DNA of 64,000 nt from NCBI RefSeq assembly GCF_001540865.1, contig NC_033627.1, positions 12,828,648 to 12,892,647 on the forward strand. Direction: 5' to 3'. Under the pieces are notes generated by a model. It was not told the DNA's origin. It made no database searches and saw only the letters and a list, made by a program, of their open reading frames with translations. The stretch comes from Ananas comosus. Lineage: Eukaryota > Streptophyta > Magnoliopsida > Poales > Bromeliaceae. Made by a program: the position numbers and the translations under genes. Each line of letters starts with the position of its first letter. The stretch's first letter is position 1. This document shows positions 34,601-54,431 of this stretch, piece after piece.

Positions 34601-36724
34601 GGCAAATATGCCAGAAATATCAGGAAATATAAATTTGCAAAGTGACAAAAAAACAAAGAAAATAGAAAATAGGTTGGCTCCTATAAAAGATTCATGTCTA
34701 TCATCTTCTAAGTGATGTGTGCCAAACCAACATCACAAGTTTCCTATCAGTTTAAGTGACTGATTCAGAAAAGAAACTTGAGATGATAATAGGCTGATCA
34801 AGATAAACATGTAAATAGTTGTGACTAAACAGCAATCAAAATATGAATGACAAAGCACTGACCAGTGTATCTGAAGTAAATCAATATAGTCCGTGGATAG
34901 GCGCAAAAGGCTCTTTTCTACACTCTCTCTTATGTTGGTAGCGTCAACTCGCAGAACCTTTGCATTTTCACGGATATAACTGAATCGCTCAGAGTAGCCA
35001 CAAACTTTCGTAGCCAAAATAATCTGCAGTAAAAATAATGTAATTATGTATATGAATAAAGGCTCTTCAAGTCCAAATCTCCTCCTAAAGGGTAACTCTT
35101 TCATGAATTCATGCCTTAAATCTTGCTTATCAAATGACTGAAACAGCGAAGGTCATGAAAAACAAAAGCATGTTTGAAAAGAAACTTTCGACTGCCACCA
35201 GCCCTCAGCCCTTAATTCTATCAAGAGATTAACATTGACCAACTTCAAAAAGTTGCATATTTCATTCAAATGGGAACCCCACAAGTTCCATTTGCTGCTT
35301 CATTAGAACCTTAAATTTAATTTAACTGCAAGCAAATTTCCTAAAGTGTAGGAAGTGTTCCGTGAATAGAAAAATCACCATGGTTTCGTACAAGCATACC
35401 TTATCACGTGGTTTGGACCTCATCCAGCTTCCTATATAACGATCAGTGTTTCCTTGAGTCTCCTTTTTCATCGGAACTGGGTACTTCAAAAATGGAAAAA
35501 ACAGACCAAAAGTTCTTAAATTTAAATAAGGCATTGATTGAATAGCAAGTATCTTGAATAAAAGTGCAGAGCTATTGTGGGCAGAACATGCGCGTGGCAA
35601 AGCAAACTGTAAGCCGATTCACACTCTAAACCATATGATGAATTTGTGTATCAATAATTATTGCAGATATAGGATTGATGTTATTTGATGCCTAGAATGA
35701 AACTCTGATTGCATTGCCATATACGACAAATAAGTGCAAAGGAACTACAGTAATATTTAGAAAGAGAAAAATACTCACTGCTTCTGCAGTATCGATGATG
35801 TTAATGCCGTTCTCGAATGCATAGCTGAGCATATCATGAGCTTCCTTCTCTGTGTTCTGTTGCCCAAATGTCATCTACAAAGGTAACCAAACAAAATCTC
35901 ACTTGGGTTATAATTGACTCACAAACATGACACTTTAATCTCTTCTAAAATTGAAAATATCATTGCCGAAAAGTATAGACCCCCCCAAAACGACAATATC
36001 ATTCGAAAGTTGGAAGTTTTCTCATTTAATCGCACCTGAATAAATTACCGATAGCTCTTATTTCGTCAAGAAGTAAGAATCTTCCATTAAGCAAGAGCCA
36101 TGCTTAGCTGAAGGGCGCACTGACAAATTAAAAGTTGAACGCTCTGATCACTTCATTTGCATCGTGTTTCAAAATAAGGAGTGATGAATGCTGAGATTGA
36201 GCCTCGAAGATTAAACTTTTTGCATGAAGATCACCTGAGCCAATCTTAATTATTGATAAATTAGAGTTGGCTTGTGATTCTATAACAACAAATGACACGC
36301 AGGTGCCGTAACTCTATTTTGTGCCCATACATGTATTCTGAGTTGGTTTCCAACGCCTATCCGTATTTTGAGTTGGTTTATGAACGCAATTATTTAATCT
36401 CTTCATCAGTAAAAGATCCTTGTCCTTAGGGTGTACTATACTACACAGAACAGTACCCATAATGCTGAATAACACAAATTAGTACACTGCAGATGCGCAA
36501 AACTACACAGGCTTATTCAAAACTTTTCCCTTCAAACGCCCAAATAAAAAAAGGAAAAAGGAAAATAGATAGGGTTGGATTCGTACGGTTCCGAGGGTGA
36601 CTTCGCTTATGAGAAGATCGGAGTCCCCGAGCTTCCGATACTGGAGCGGGTCGCCTCCGAGCTCGGCTCTGATCGGAGAAGACGCCAATAGGAGGCGCCG
36701 CCGCCCCCTCCGCCGCACGGCCAT
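31624..36724 (-). CDS. Aldo-keto reductase (Tas-like NADPH oxidoreductase), probably plastid-targeted
   Basis: Eight exons on the minus strand, in coding order 36724-36587, 35874-35779, 35483-35400, 35023-34863, 34236-34119, 33360-33225, 32642-32464, 31863-31624, join in phase to 383 aa. The aldo-keto reductase tetrad is present: Asp74 and Tyr79 (IDTAEAY), Lys112 (ATK) and His159 (LQIHW). Late NADP(H)-binding motifs STIIGATSVDQLKEDI and the RFVRDRP segment are intact. It belongs to the plant group similar to bacterial Tas; substrate unknown. The start is uncertain. ATG 36724 gives an Arg-rich presequence. An ATG at 36798 opens a much more typical transit peptide (Met-Ala-Ser-Thr, then a Ser run) but in another frame that would need one extra base in the GGAGGGGGCGG tract to join the enzyme frame. 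A (CT)n leader lies upstream. Confidence 0.93.
32690..33025. mobile_element. Terminal-inverted-repeat element in an aldo-keto reductase intron
   Basis: The right end, read in reverse, is GGGTGAAACATAAAATGAAT then TTAGTCCCTGAAC, matching the start of the 42844-43169 and 46354-46756 elements (AGGGTRAAnnT...CCCTG). The left end is diffuse. Non-coding. Confidence 0.35.
33192..33204. repeat. Poly-C run
   Basis: Thirteen consecutive C residues just downstream of the donor of the exon ending at 33225. Such homopolymers are prone to length variation and sequencing error. Confidence 0.9.
33690..33930. mobile_element. GCTTCT/AGAAGC-rich repeat in an aldo-keto reductase intron
   Basis: It contains repeated GGCTTCT, AAAGCTG and CTTCTAG words and a GCAGCTTCTTAAACACC end, similar in style to the repeats in NDR introns 4 and 5 and the GRIK intron at about 45905-46150. 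Probably a degenerate hAT-type MITE. Confidence 0.3.
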
Positions 36725-36900
36725 GGCCGGAGTGAGTAGGGGTCGGAGCCGAGGCGGAGGAAGGAGGAGGAGGAGGAGATGAGCCCAGTCGACGCCATTG
36801 CTGTGGTTCGAGGAGGAAGAGGAGAGAGGCGTTTGAGGGCGCTACTTTGCTCTGCTTCAAAGGATTCTTCATAATTCTTATCCTCTTGTTACGAGGCTTA

Positions 36901-36904
<4 letters not shown>

Positions 36905-36942
<38 letters not shown>
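36905..36942 (-). repeat. (CT)n tract in the aldo-keto reductase leader
   Basis: A GA run on the plus strand (CT on the coding strand) about 105 bp upstream of the distal ATG at 36798, typical of plant 5' leaders. Confidence 0.8.
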
Positions 36943-36945
<3 letters not shown>

Positions 36946-37837
36946 GGAGACGCACATACGAATCACTCACGATCTTCGTGATCTCTTGGCCTCATGTATC
37001 TAATGATTTACAACACAGTTCGCGACCCAGATTTAGTCTTTAAAATTAAGCGATTCAACTTAATCATTTGAATTCAGATAAGTTAACACAGATTAATCTT
37101 ATAAAAAGTGAGACTTACAAGTTACAACCTTCTATATAATTAATTTAATCTAAAAATCAGTATTTTATAATTAAATATATGTATATCTTTCCGTATAATA
37201 AAATTAAAAATAATGGTTAAATATTTAAGACCTCTGTTGATCCAGTAATATTTTCAGATCATTGTTCAATCTAATTTTTAAAATATGGCCTGTAAAGCTT
37301 GAGATCTTACTCCTCCCGCGCAATGTCGAATTTCACGAGCTCATGAGTTTGCAGTGCCTGAGAATTAAACTAACAAATACAACCCAAATGCATTTAAGAG
37401 AGTGCAGGTACAGAGGTACTATCCATAAACTTAACCTGTAAAAACATCTCTGCTGTTTTTGTATGCTCACTAACAAACCCCGAACTTCCGAGCAGGTCAT
37501 GCAAGAGTTGCAGATTGTGTTTGTTTCGCGCTAACGAAGAACTTCGTCAGCTCCACGAAATGCGAGAACATAACAGTTGAGTGTTCACATATCATAACAA
37601 GTATGCATTAAACACTGCCTTACCGTCAGCAAAGCGAAAAAGACGACGACTGTACGACAAATTCTCTGTACTCTATTCAACAATTAACTTTCAAATCTGA
37701 AAAATAAGAATTTATATTAAAAAAAAAAACACATCCAATTCCAGAAAAATGATATGTCAAAATTTTACTGCAGATCAGATTAGTAGTATCAGATGCCGGA
37801 GACTGCCTGATATGATCATAACATTACAGAACTGCCC
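36943..37837. other. Spacer between aldo-keto reductase promoter and glutamyl-tRNA synthetase 3' end
   Basis: Both genes run on the minus strand. The segment should hold the reductase promoter (right of 36942) and the synthetase 3' UTR (about 37400-37837). No gene was recognised. Confidence 0.55.
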
Positions 37838-40800
37838 TCAATTGAGAGATGCTTGTTGCCTCCCATCGGGGATTGCGAACAGAACGATCGGCTTCGACGG
37901 TCGGAGGAACGGGACGTCGCATCTGAAATAGCCTTTCCTTTCGAGCTGCACGATCTCCCCGCGCTTCAGATTCCGCATGTTGGAATCTCCGAGGGCCGCA
38001 GTCTCTCGCCGCGTGCACGGGTTGAGGTTGTCGAGGAAGTCCTCCCCTTCTTCAAGCTGTGTTTCATTTTCATTTTCAGAAATTCAATTATCAATTCAAA
38101 ACGCAGGTGTAAAGCACGCCAATAAGATTGCCTTAAAAAACTCAGGGTTTGTGATCATCGTAAAAGAAATTCTTTTCCGCCCCACTAAGCACAAATATTG
38201 TTGCGACTCTCGAGGAAAAGCAAGAGAAACTCTTCTTCTTCTTTTTTAGTTCTTAACGATTAATCCCCTCAAACTTCCGATACTGAACCCTACCAAACTC
38301 GTCTCCCAAACATCTGCAAACCCTTTCAATAACTCAAAAGGATCGTAAGAAGTTCCAGTCACCAGTACCCTCTACACTAATTTATGCAATTATTGATATG
38401 CTAATAACAAGAAATTTAGGAAGCTACACATATTCCAAGAAAGGGAAATATAGTCAAGCTAAAAGCAAATCAATTCAGCCTAAAGAAACGATAAAGCATA
38501 CTGCATTGCGCGATAGTGGATAACTGTAACTTGTAATTGCCACCAACTTACCTTTTTCTTCCTTATTAAGTAGTCGAATTCGACCAATGAAAGACGGACT
38601 AGCTCCTCCGAATCTGGAAGCCATGTTAGCTTCAACTTTGTTGTTTTGACTGAGCCTTCAAGATTTAACTCGCCAATTAGCTGAATGATTTTTCCATTTT
38701 CCTTTTTGATTTCTTTTATGATGGCATTGCCCCAGTCCATCAAAGTGACTTCCTCACCCTCTGAGATAGATGAAGCGTCACCATAGTCTAACCAAATTCT
38801 ATTTGTAAAAGTTGTGGCCTTCTTTCCAGCACCCTCATATTTTTTATGCCTGGGTATGATCCGGACAAATGGTTTCTCAGGACCATTTGTAAGGATCAAA
38901 ATAACACGCTGTTCTTCGAGCACGGCGGTATGCCTCGGACATATTGGATCGATTATCTTCTTGTTGATTGTCCACAACTTGTCCCACTCCATGAGATTCA
39001 GATTTTTCGAAGCGCCCTGAGAATTAGAGGAGACATGTCAGCCAATGGGCATTGTTACACGGCAAATAGTAAAGCACTAGCAAGATCACCTGCTGAAGAA
39101 TGAATTGAATCAACGCCTCAATTTTCAAGCCTCTCCGTACAATGCCTTGTACGGTTGGAAAACGAGGATCATCCCATCCGTCAACTTTCCCGTTCTGAAC
39201 AAACCAAAGAAGCTTGCGCTTGCTCAAAAGGGTGTAAACCATATTCAATCTACTGAACTCATATATTTGCACCTTCCGCAACCCCATATCTTCAAGTATC
39301 CTATGGTATTGGGCATTGCGATCATGATATTCGCTCGAGCGAAGGGCATGAGTCACGCCCTCAATGGCATCAACGAAGGGGCAAGCAAAGTCATACGTAG
39401 GATACACCTTGTACTTCGAACCAATACGATGATGAGGATCAAGATTGCACCGATAATAAACAGGATCTCTTAGTGATTTGTTAGGATCTTGCATGTCTAA
39501 TTTACCCCGCAAACAGCACTGCTTGCCTCTTTCAGATCCTGCAACCATCTCTTTCCACAACGATAAATTCTCCTCGACAGTATTATTTCTACATTTCGAC
39601 TCAATACCATCCATCCTCTCCTTCTGCATCTGCTCCCTAGGCGTATCATCTACATAGGCTTTTCCTTTCCTAATCAAATTTTCAGCCATTTCCATCAACT
39701 GTGGGAAGTAATCTGACGTGTAAGTGACGGCATCATACTTGATTCCCAAGGTCTCAATATCTTTCAAGAGATTCTCCACAAACTCATTGCTTTCTTTCGA
39801 AGGATTTGTATCATCAAATCGAATGATAAGACGGCCTTGATACCTCTGAGCAAAGTATTGGTTTAGAAGCGCGGCCTTTGAATGGCCAATGTGCAAGTAT
39901 CCACTAGGCTCCGGTGCGAATCGGAGGCAAACCTCTCCGACTTTTGCACCCGGAAGGTCTACTTCAAAAGAAGAAGCACTCTCTTTCGAGTTGACCACCT
40001 TATTCACCTCCGTATCTTTCGAAACTTGAGACGGACCCTGATCTGCACCTCTATGATTAGCAGCAGGTAACTTTCCTAACCCTCTTTTCCCAACATATGC
40101 AGCCGTAACTTCATTCAGAATATCCCCATATTCAGATGCTACAGAGTTGTACCAACGAACGAGGTTTCGATATTTCTTCGATTTCCTCAAACTTTCCCAT
40201 CTCTGCCCAGTTCCTGCAGCCAGAGAACGTTAATTTCCAGGTGAAAAAGGAAAACATGCTGAAGCACTGGGAAAGAAAGGCATTCAATTTAAGATAGTAC
40301 CTGCGAGACCTGACCATATTGCAATGTCGGCAATTGACAAACTATAACCAACCAAAAAGGTCCGCAGAGCTAAGAAACTATCCACGTAGGCGCAGGCACT
40401 CTCAAATTCGGAGCCAGTAAGAAATATAGGGGAAAATTCAAGCCATTCATCAATCTGAAAGTAAATTGAGAGATCAGTATCTATCTTATAACTATGGAGG
40501 AAAAAAGATTTAGAAGTCTAAGGAGCTTCATCTTTCCAAGCAACAAAATGGAGTGGAATCGATGATTCGATTCAATTCCAGTTAAAATTCTGAAACAAAA
40601 ATTTTCTACCTGCCCTGATTCACGGGCATCCCGCTTATAGAAGTTAGGAATCGCTGCACATCGTCCAAAGTAGCGAAGTGTCGTGTTGGATCCACGCAAC
40701 TCTTCTCTGTAGTGTTCGAAAATTACACAACAAATTGTAAAAACACTTCCAATTCGGCAATTACCAACCAATTTCACATGTCTTAGAGCATATAACTATT

Positions 40801-41310
40801 CAAACTATCACATAACAACAGATATAGAAAGAACATATTCATTTATTTCATAATCAAAGTTTTGCTTCCTTTAGGTTTTAGCAATTTTCATGATCTAATT
40901 ACAGTAGAAACAAGATTCAAATTCGAAAGTAACATAGAGAAAAATAGAACCCTAAAAAACAGCTCAAAATTGTTCTTTTACCACCAATAACGCATCAAAA
41001 GTGATCCTTTATTAAAAAAACAGAAAAAACGAATTATTTTGGGGCAATTTTTTCTAGGAACCACACAACAACACAACAGGAGATCTCTAGAGCCTCTAAA
41101 TAAGAGAATTAGAAGAGAGATCATGTTCTAACAACAAATATCATAGATCAAAGCGCCAAAACCCTACGATTACCCCGAATCGAAGCGAAGCACGGGGGCG
41201 GAGCCGGGAGGAAGGGCGGGATCGGCGGAGAGGGCGGCACCACCGATCCTCGCGGCGGCGATGACCGAGAGAGGGGGGTTCTCGGGGGAGAACGACAACG
41301 TCGCCTCCAT
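37838..41310 (-). CDS. Glutamate--tRNA ligase, cytosolic
   Basis: Six exons on the minus strand, in coding order 41310-41174, 40706-40610, 40454-40301, 40213-39090, 39016-38552, 38056-37838, join in phase to 731 aa, close to the known plant enzyme. The N-terminal 130 residues form a GST-C-like domain (GEELRGSNTTLRY; SLSIADIAIW) used for docking in multi-synthetase assemblies. The class I catalytic core has HIGH at 237-240 (PSGYLHIGHSK) and the KMSKS-equivalent LSKRK at 459-463. The C-terminal third is the beta-barrel anticodon-binding type of eukaryotes and archaea (LKRGEIVQLERKGYF). It charges tRNA-Glu for cytosolic translation. No plastid or mitochondrial presequence is seen: the protein starts MEATLSFSPENPPL. 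The minimal spliced reading needs no unusual junctions. Confidence 0.95.
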
Positions 41311-42570
41311 TTCCGCCGCCGAGGGAGCTCTTCGCGGTGCCGATTAGGGTTAGGGTTTTACGAAGTGGACAGTGAGGGGAATCGATCCCCCACGTAGAAG
41401 GGGTGCGACGGGACCGGCTCTCGACCGGGGATCGGTTCAAATTCGGTTCGATTCTTTATCCTTTTAACGTTACAACAAACATTTATAATCGTGCAATGCA
41501 CCGGGTGTATGGAAAGAGTGTGCACCGTTTGATTGATTTTTTATAAATGTAATTTATAACATCTATGGAGATTATATATAAAAATTATATATACTTTACC
41601 TGGCTAAATTTGATGTAACAGTATTTCGATGATAACGCAATAATGTAACACGTAAATATTTAGTTAACCAAATTAGATTATAAAATTTAATTATAATAAT
41701 TCGTGCTAAAATTTATAACAAATCAAGGTTTAAGAATCAAAAGAGTAATATAGCGAAATATTTAGTGGGATGATACTAATTCGTGCTTCAAATATCTATG
41801 GCAGAGAATGAATCTTTCCCCTTTTGCAGTTCACTTCGAGGTATGATTTTAATTTTTATGCTTTATTACTTGGATTAAACATTTATAGGATCTTAAAGCT
41901 AAGAATTGCTATCATGCACAATCACATTCAATTCCAATTTTCAATGCATTCAATTCCAATTTTCAATACATGATTTGATGCCATGCACAATCACCAATCT
42001 TAAAGCTAAGAATTGCACACAACAGACCATTTTCAACATCATTTGAAGTTTATGGTCATTTTATAAGAGGGGGGGAAGATTTAAGAAAGTCAAGAACTAA
42101 GATGCAATTTATGTGGAAATTTAACAAACAAAATGTACAAGGATCAAGTCAAAATATCGGGTTAGCACAGGACTAAACTAAAAGTTAAGCATCTTCTGTT
42201 TCGCAATAAAAAAAAAAAGTGCTAAATTCTCAAAACTAGAAGATTACAAATTTAACTGGCTCAGATAAGCAAGCATGAACTGCTGAAACAGATTCAGAAT
42301 CTTTAAATGCGCTACTTCTAACACTTGCAATTTTCTGCTAATTTATCCATTTTTCACCCGAAAATGAAACTATGTATATCTACAGAAGAATCTGGCAACA
42401 AGGCAATTTAACTGCAGCACTCCTGCGTGTGACTTCAAATCTTTATAAAAGGCTTCTTTTGTAAGCTAGCTTTCAAATCCCTTTTTCAAGTCACCAAAAC
42501 TTCTCTCCTAGATCACCATCACCAATCTCTCTCCCTCTGTTTGTTGCAAAAGTTGTTTCCGTTCCAATTG
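41311..42570. other. Glutamyl-tRNA synthetase promoter and 3' region of the next gene
   Basis: Just upstream of the synthetase ATG (minus strand) is AACCCTAACCCTAATC at about 41344-41360, a telo-box usual in plant translation genes. The remainder is AT-rich with no recognised gene. A short imperfect duplication (ATTCAATTCCAATTTTCAAT) occurs at about 41927-41968. Confidence 0.55.
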
Positions 42571-44290
42571 TCATCGATGGTGAATTTGTGATTGATTGCA
42601 GTTGCAAATTTGATCCTCAGCTTCGACTTGTTGCTTCAAGGACACCACCTGCTTGCGCAGGCTAGAATTATCCTGTAAAGAAGCATCAATTTCTCAGAAA
42701 AGAAGCTAATAATTAATGGAGTATTAAGAAGCAGTAGAGCTCCTAAGTTTAACACCTCTTGAAGCATGGAGAACCTCCTGGTCGAACTCGCTAACGACGC
42801 CTTGACCTGTTGAATGAAAGCTCATCATCCTCAATAAACAAAAGGGTGAAGTTTCAGGATAGTCTATGTACTATCCCAACATAGCAATTTAAGTCCCTGT
42901 ACTTGTTACTCGAAAGCTTCAATCTTGAACTTTCACGTATATCGTACTTTAGTCCCTACTAATTCATAAAAATGACCAATTTTATTCCTTCACCGGTAAA
43001 ATGACTCGCTTATTTCAATTTAGCTACAACAGGGTTAAAGGTCAATTTACAAGAAAAGATACAATTTCCATTAAATTGTCTGAGACTAAAGTGCACGAGT
43101 AAAAATTCAGGAAGTACTAAATTGCCCCTCAATGGAAAGCATAGGGACTACACATACATTTTACCCTAAACAAAAAACATAAATGAAAATCTTTTCACTC
43201 ACGCATCCCCGCAAAATCATCTATTTACATATGTTCCGTCATAAAGTCTGAATTTGCTTTCACATTAGAAGTTTGTCAAAGAGGGTCATGCCTTTAAGTA
43301 ACATTAAGTTGAAAGGCACATACCAAAATTCAGATTTACCATGCAGTGGTGCAACGTAATAATATGAAATTAAAAAAAGAAAGATTAGATCATAAGAGTA
43401 CCTTTAAGAGTTCATCTTGCAACTGCCTACTCCTCTCCACTTCGCTGTCGTACTTCATTCTCCACTCAGCAGATTCATCCATTGCTTCCAGATTCGCACG
43501 CTCGAATTGTCTCCTGCACAGATTAAACAAGATGTCATAAGTTGCTTTAGTTTTCCTCAAATTGTCTCCTTCGCAGGTTAAACCGAATATCATTAGTCGC
43601 TTCAAATATTTCTAGCACTGAATCATCCTTTGAACTGCTCTCTTTGTGAAGGGAAATATTAAATTCCCACCATCATCAACAAATGTCTTAATACTTGCAA
43701 AGAATAGGAATTCAAGTTCCCTGATTAGGATCATATGCAGAACCTGCCCCCAATACAACATTAAAGTATTCAATACACCATCACTCATCTCAGCTGCTGC
43801 TAAGGTTGTCTCATTGATGGTGTAACAAAGCCAGATTATTGAACTGAAACAAGATGTTTCAGTTAATCTCCTTGATTTCGGACGAAAATTCGATTCAGTT
43901 CTATTTCTAAGATCAAATAAAAATTTTGTTTCTTTTTTTTTTTCCAGTTTTGGTTCAGCTTCAAATTACAAGAAACAAATAAACCAATTACTAAATAGCA
44001 TTTGCTAATTATTTCAAAGATATTTATGTTAAAAAGTTGATTTCCACTTCATTTTCAATAATGGGAGATTTAAATTAACCATGTTTTTCGACATCATTTA
44101 CCCACTGATCATATTCTTCTATTGAAATGTGGTTAAAAGCCGTTAATTTTAACGGAATCGTCATTAAATTTAACAAAATTTTTAATTCGATTCACTGCAA
44201 TAACTCAAGTACAATAAAAATCAAAAGTTAAACAGGGTGGAACTAAAAAAACTGATAAATCTATTTGGATCTCCATACATTGTTTACCTG

Positions 44291-44325
<35 letters not shown>

Positions 44326-44703
44326 TATAACTACAAGGCTAGATCGAAATCAAAGCCTCTTAAGGTTTCCTCATCACACAATTCGACTCAACTTGAATTT
44401 CAAATCAAAAAAAAAGGAAAGAGAACAATTCGACTCAAGCAATGTAGGAAACCTAGCGCGATTAATCCGAGCGACAAAAACAATCGGGGGTAGGAAAAAA
44501 AAATTGAAAGATCGGGCGGAGAGGATAGGAGGGCAAACGAACCGGAGGATCTCGCGATCGTCGGCGGAGAAGGAGTCGTCGTCGATGGACCAGATGCGGA
44601 GGTAGACGACGACGCCGAGGAGGAGGGCGAGGAGGAACCCGAAAACTAGGGTTTGTCGCCTCGGTCCCATCGTCTTCGTCCTCTTCCCCGCCACCAACAC
44701 CAT
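42571..44703 (-). CDS. Single-pass membrane protein with coiled coil, function unknown
   Basis: Four exons on the minus strand, in coding order 44703-44543, 43513-43402, 42806-42756, 42672-42571, join in phase to 141 aa. Residues 1-16 are basic (GKRTKTMGPRRQ), followed by one membrane helix at about 18-38 (VFGFLLALLLGVVVYLRIW). Then comes an acidic stretch (SIDDDSFSADDREIL) and a heptad-rich region from about 55 to the end (FERANLEAMDESAEWRMKYD; SLRKQVVSLKQQVEAE). I recall similar small plant proteins that remain uncharacterised; I assign no function. The layout suggests a signal-anchor with a cytosolic or lumenal coiled coil, perhaps in the endomembrane system. A second Met at residue 12 could be used. 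The last exon carries the CNCNQSQ tail. Confidence 0.8.
42844..43169. mobile_element. Terminal-inverted-repeat element in an intron of the coiled-coil gene
   Basis: It begins AAAGGGTGAAGTTTCAGGAT with TACTATCCCAACATAGCAAT soon after, and ends ACATACATTTTACCCT. The reverse of its end and the ends of the 46354-46756 element share AGGGTAAAATGT, TACTATCCCAA and a CTGAACTTTTCA/TTGAACTTTCAC phrase, so they form one family. Confidence 0.5.
43200..43330. repeat. Intronic repeat with CCCCGCAAAATC end
   Basis: CATCCCCGCAAAATCATC followed by TTTACATATGTTCC is the signature of the dispersed intron family, here lying immediately next to the 42844-43169 element. Confidence 0.35.
44290..44323. repeat. (ATA)n microsatellite
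   Basis: About eleven uninterrupted trinucleotides inside the first intron of the coiled-coil gene; likely length-polymorphic. Confidence 0.9.
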
Positions 44704-45516
44704 AGACCTTTTTGTTATTATTATTATTTTTTCTTCTTTTATGGCCGGAGGAAAAGGAAGGGAAAGGTATTTAATTAAGAATTTGTATGCACAGAGATAG
44801 AATAAGATGGAACAAAGAGAATAAAAAGGGGTTTTTATTATTATTATTATTTTTGTTTACTTGGATAAACTACAATTTGCCTCTTTATTAGGATTTTTTT
44901 TAGAAATGACTTTATAAAATTTTTTAATTAGAAAAATAGTCCTATAAAAAATAAAATTAGAAAAGTAACCCTCCAAAAATAACCCTGCTTTTACCATGTC
45001 TAAAGAAAAAATATATAGTTGAAAAATATTGCATTATTTTATTATTTATTTTATAATTAAAAAATTATATTTAATACATCTATAATCACAGTTTATCGTT
45101 TTTTAAACAACAGATTTTTTTTTATAGTGTTTTTTTTTTTGCTTTTCCTTCTCTCTACTTTCCTGAAACATTTTCTGAATAATACAATTTTCTTTGAACA
45201 GAGTGGAAGTCAAGTTCCATCTCGAGCTAACAATTTTAGCAAGCGAATATATAATTTGTCCCTTTTCGAAAAAATTATTGAACTTAGACACTTATGTTAA
45301 AACAAAAAACCCCCCAAAAAAAACAATAACAATAACAACGCAATTGAAGTCACCAAAAGCTTGTTTTATGTCATAATAAGTTAACTGGACCAAATTCACA
45401 AACTCCTCCAGCAGAAACTTATTGAAGCAGCTCATATCCACACAAAAAGAAAAACAAAAAAAAAAAGAAGCACCACTCTCAATTACATCCTAATGCTATC
45501 CATATAATCAGATACA
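44704..45516. other. Promoter of the coiled-coil gene and 3' end of the GRIK gene
   Basis: AT-rich with T and A homopolymers. No gene was recognised. Confidence 0.55.
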
Positions 45517-52938
<7,422 letters not shown>

Positions 52939-53500
52939 TTAGAACCTACAAGATCAGACAACAAATTCGGTGACAGCAACCAATTTAAACCACAAATTCT
53001 TCTCCCAATTTTCCGAAGAATTTGCAGGCAAAAATCAAATGTGTGTTTGATTCAAACCACCATCACCATACATACCTAAACAATTGATTTGGAATATGTT
53101 CAAAGGAAATCAAAAGAACCCTAAAAATCCGACACTTTCCTATGAAATAATCAACTTAATCTTCTTGCTTCAACTGCATTGAAACAAATTTCACATAAAT
53201 CAACTTAAATTAATCAAAAAAATGAAGAAAAAAAGAGAAAAAAAAAGGAAGTTAATAGATCAATAAAATTACCAAAAAAAAGAGGGGGAAAAACAGAAAA
53301 AAGAAAAAGAAAGAACAGAGATCGGAGAAAATAAGAAGAGTAGAAGAAATCACCGATTCCAAATCGAGCAAAAAAGATGCAGAGATTGGAGAATTGGGAG
53401 AGACGAAGAAGCTCAAAGAGGAAGAAGAGGTGGGGAAACGAGAGGGATCGAAGAAGACAAATGGAGTTGGTTAGGGTTTGCGTTTCTCGGCTTTTTTGTT
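52939..53500 (-). promoter_or_regulatory. GRIK 5' leader and promoter
   Basis: Purine-rich on the plus strand, CT-rich on the coding strand, as in plant 5' UTRs. CTAACCCTAACC-like text (53466-53480 reversed: CAAACCCTAACC) forms a telo-box near the likely transcription start. A leader intron is possible but not resolved. Confidence 0.45.
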
Positions 53501-53865
53501 GGCTTCGAACCGGATCACTTTTTTTTTTCTTTTTTTTTCATAACTTATTCTTCTATAAATAAAATTTGAGGGGTGATTGCTTAAATATTTTTAAAAAATT
53601 TGCGACTACCTAATTTATCCCTCTTAGGAGATTAATATTAAAAATACTATTTTTATATTTCAACCTATTTCAAATATACCTCTAAAATTAAAATCTGTTA
53701 ATAAATTTTGTTATCTGTATAAAATTAGTATTTTGTTCTTTTAAATATACTCCTCCGTTATTACCTACTTTTCTTATTTGCCTTTAAGTTAGGGACAAAA
53801 AAATTATTTTAACTTTTGATCTTCTCAAATATACTCCTCTACCATCACCAACATTTCTTATTTAT

Positions 53866-54020
53866 ACAAACCGTCCCTAGAGCAAATAGTAAAGGGCTTA
53901 GTGGTTGGTACCCGAGACCCAAGTTCGAATTCTAGTTGATTCATATTTCCAGCTAAGTTTATTTCTAAATGAAATAAACGAAGCAGGTAGCATGCTATCT
54001 ATCTCTCAAAAAAAAAAAAA
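53866..54020 (+). mobile_element. tRNA-derived SINE, copy 1, with 15-bp target duplication
   Basis: The 155-bp element has an internal RNA polymerase III-like promoter (box A region GGCTTAGTGGTTGGT; box B AAGTTCGAATTC) and a 3' poly-A run. It is bracketed by the perfect direct repeat ACATTTCTTATTTAT at 53851-53865 and 54021-54035, the mark of LINE-mediated insertion. The body shares TTAGTTGATTCA, AATAAACGAAGC and CTATCTATC with copy 2. Confidence 0.85.
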
Positions 54021-54431
54021 ACATTTCTTATTTATTCTTAAGTTAAGGACAAAATTGGTATTTAATTTTTTTAGCTGTGATAGATATTTAACTTACGTTT
54101 AATCCAAATTAACTTAACGGATAGTAACTGTAGGGGTATTTTAGAATAATAGAGGAACATACGAGGGGTATATTAGAAAGGAAAAAAAAAATAGAGATAA
54201 ATAAGATATTTTTGAAGTTTTGAGAGATATATTGGCAATTATCCTAAAATTTAACATCTTAGAAATATTATTCTATATTAGGATTATTCATTTCATATGG
54301 AAACCCCAACCAAGTATCAACATGAAGTATATTCTCCCTATTTATATAAACCATCATAAATACTCATACAAACAATAATTTATTTAAAAAATAAATATAT
54401 ATTTTTAAGACATATAATTTATTATAAAAAA

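Noticed and set aside
53885..53945. Possible tRNA gene
   Set aside because: Box A and B-like motifs are present but no cloverleaf can be folded; poly-A tail and target duplications identify a SINE.
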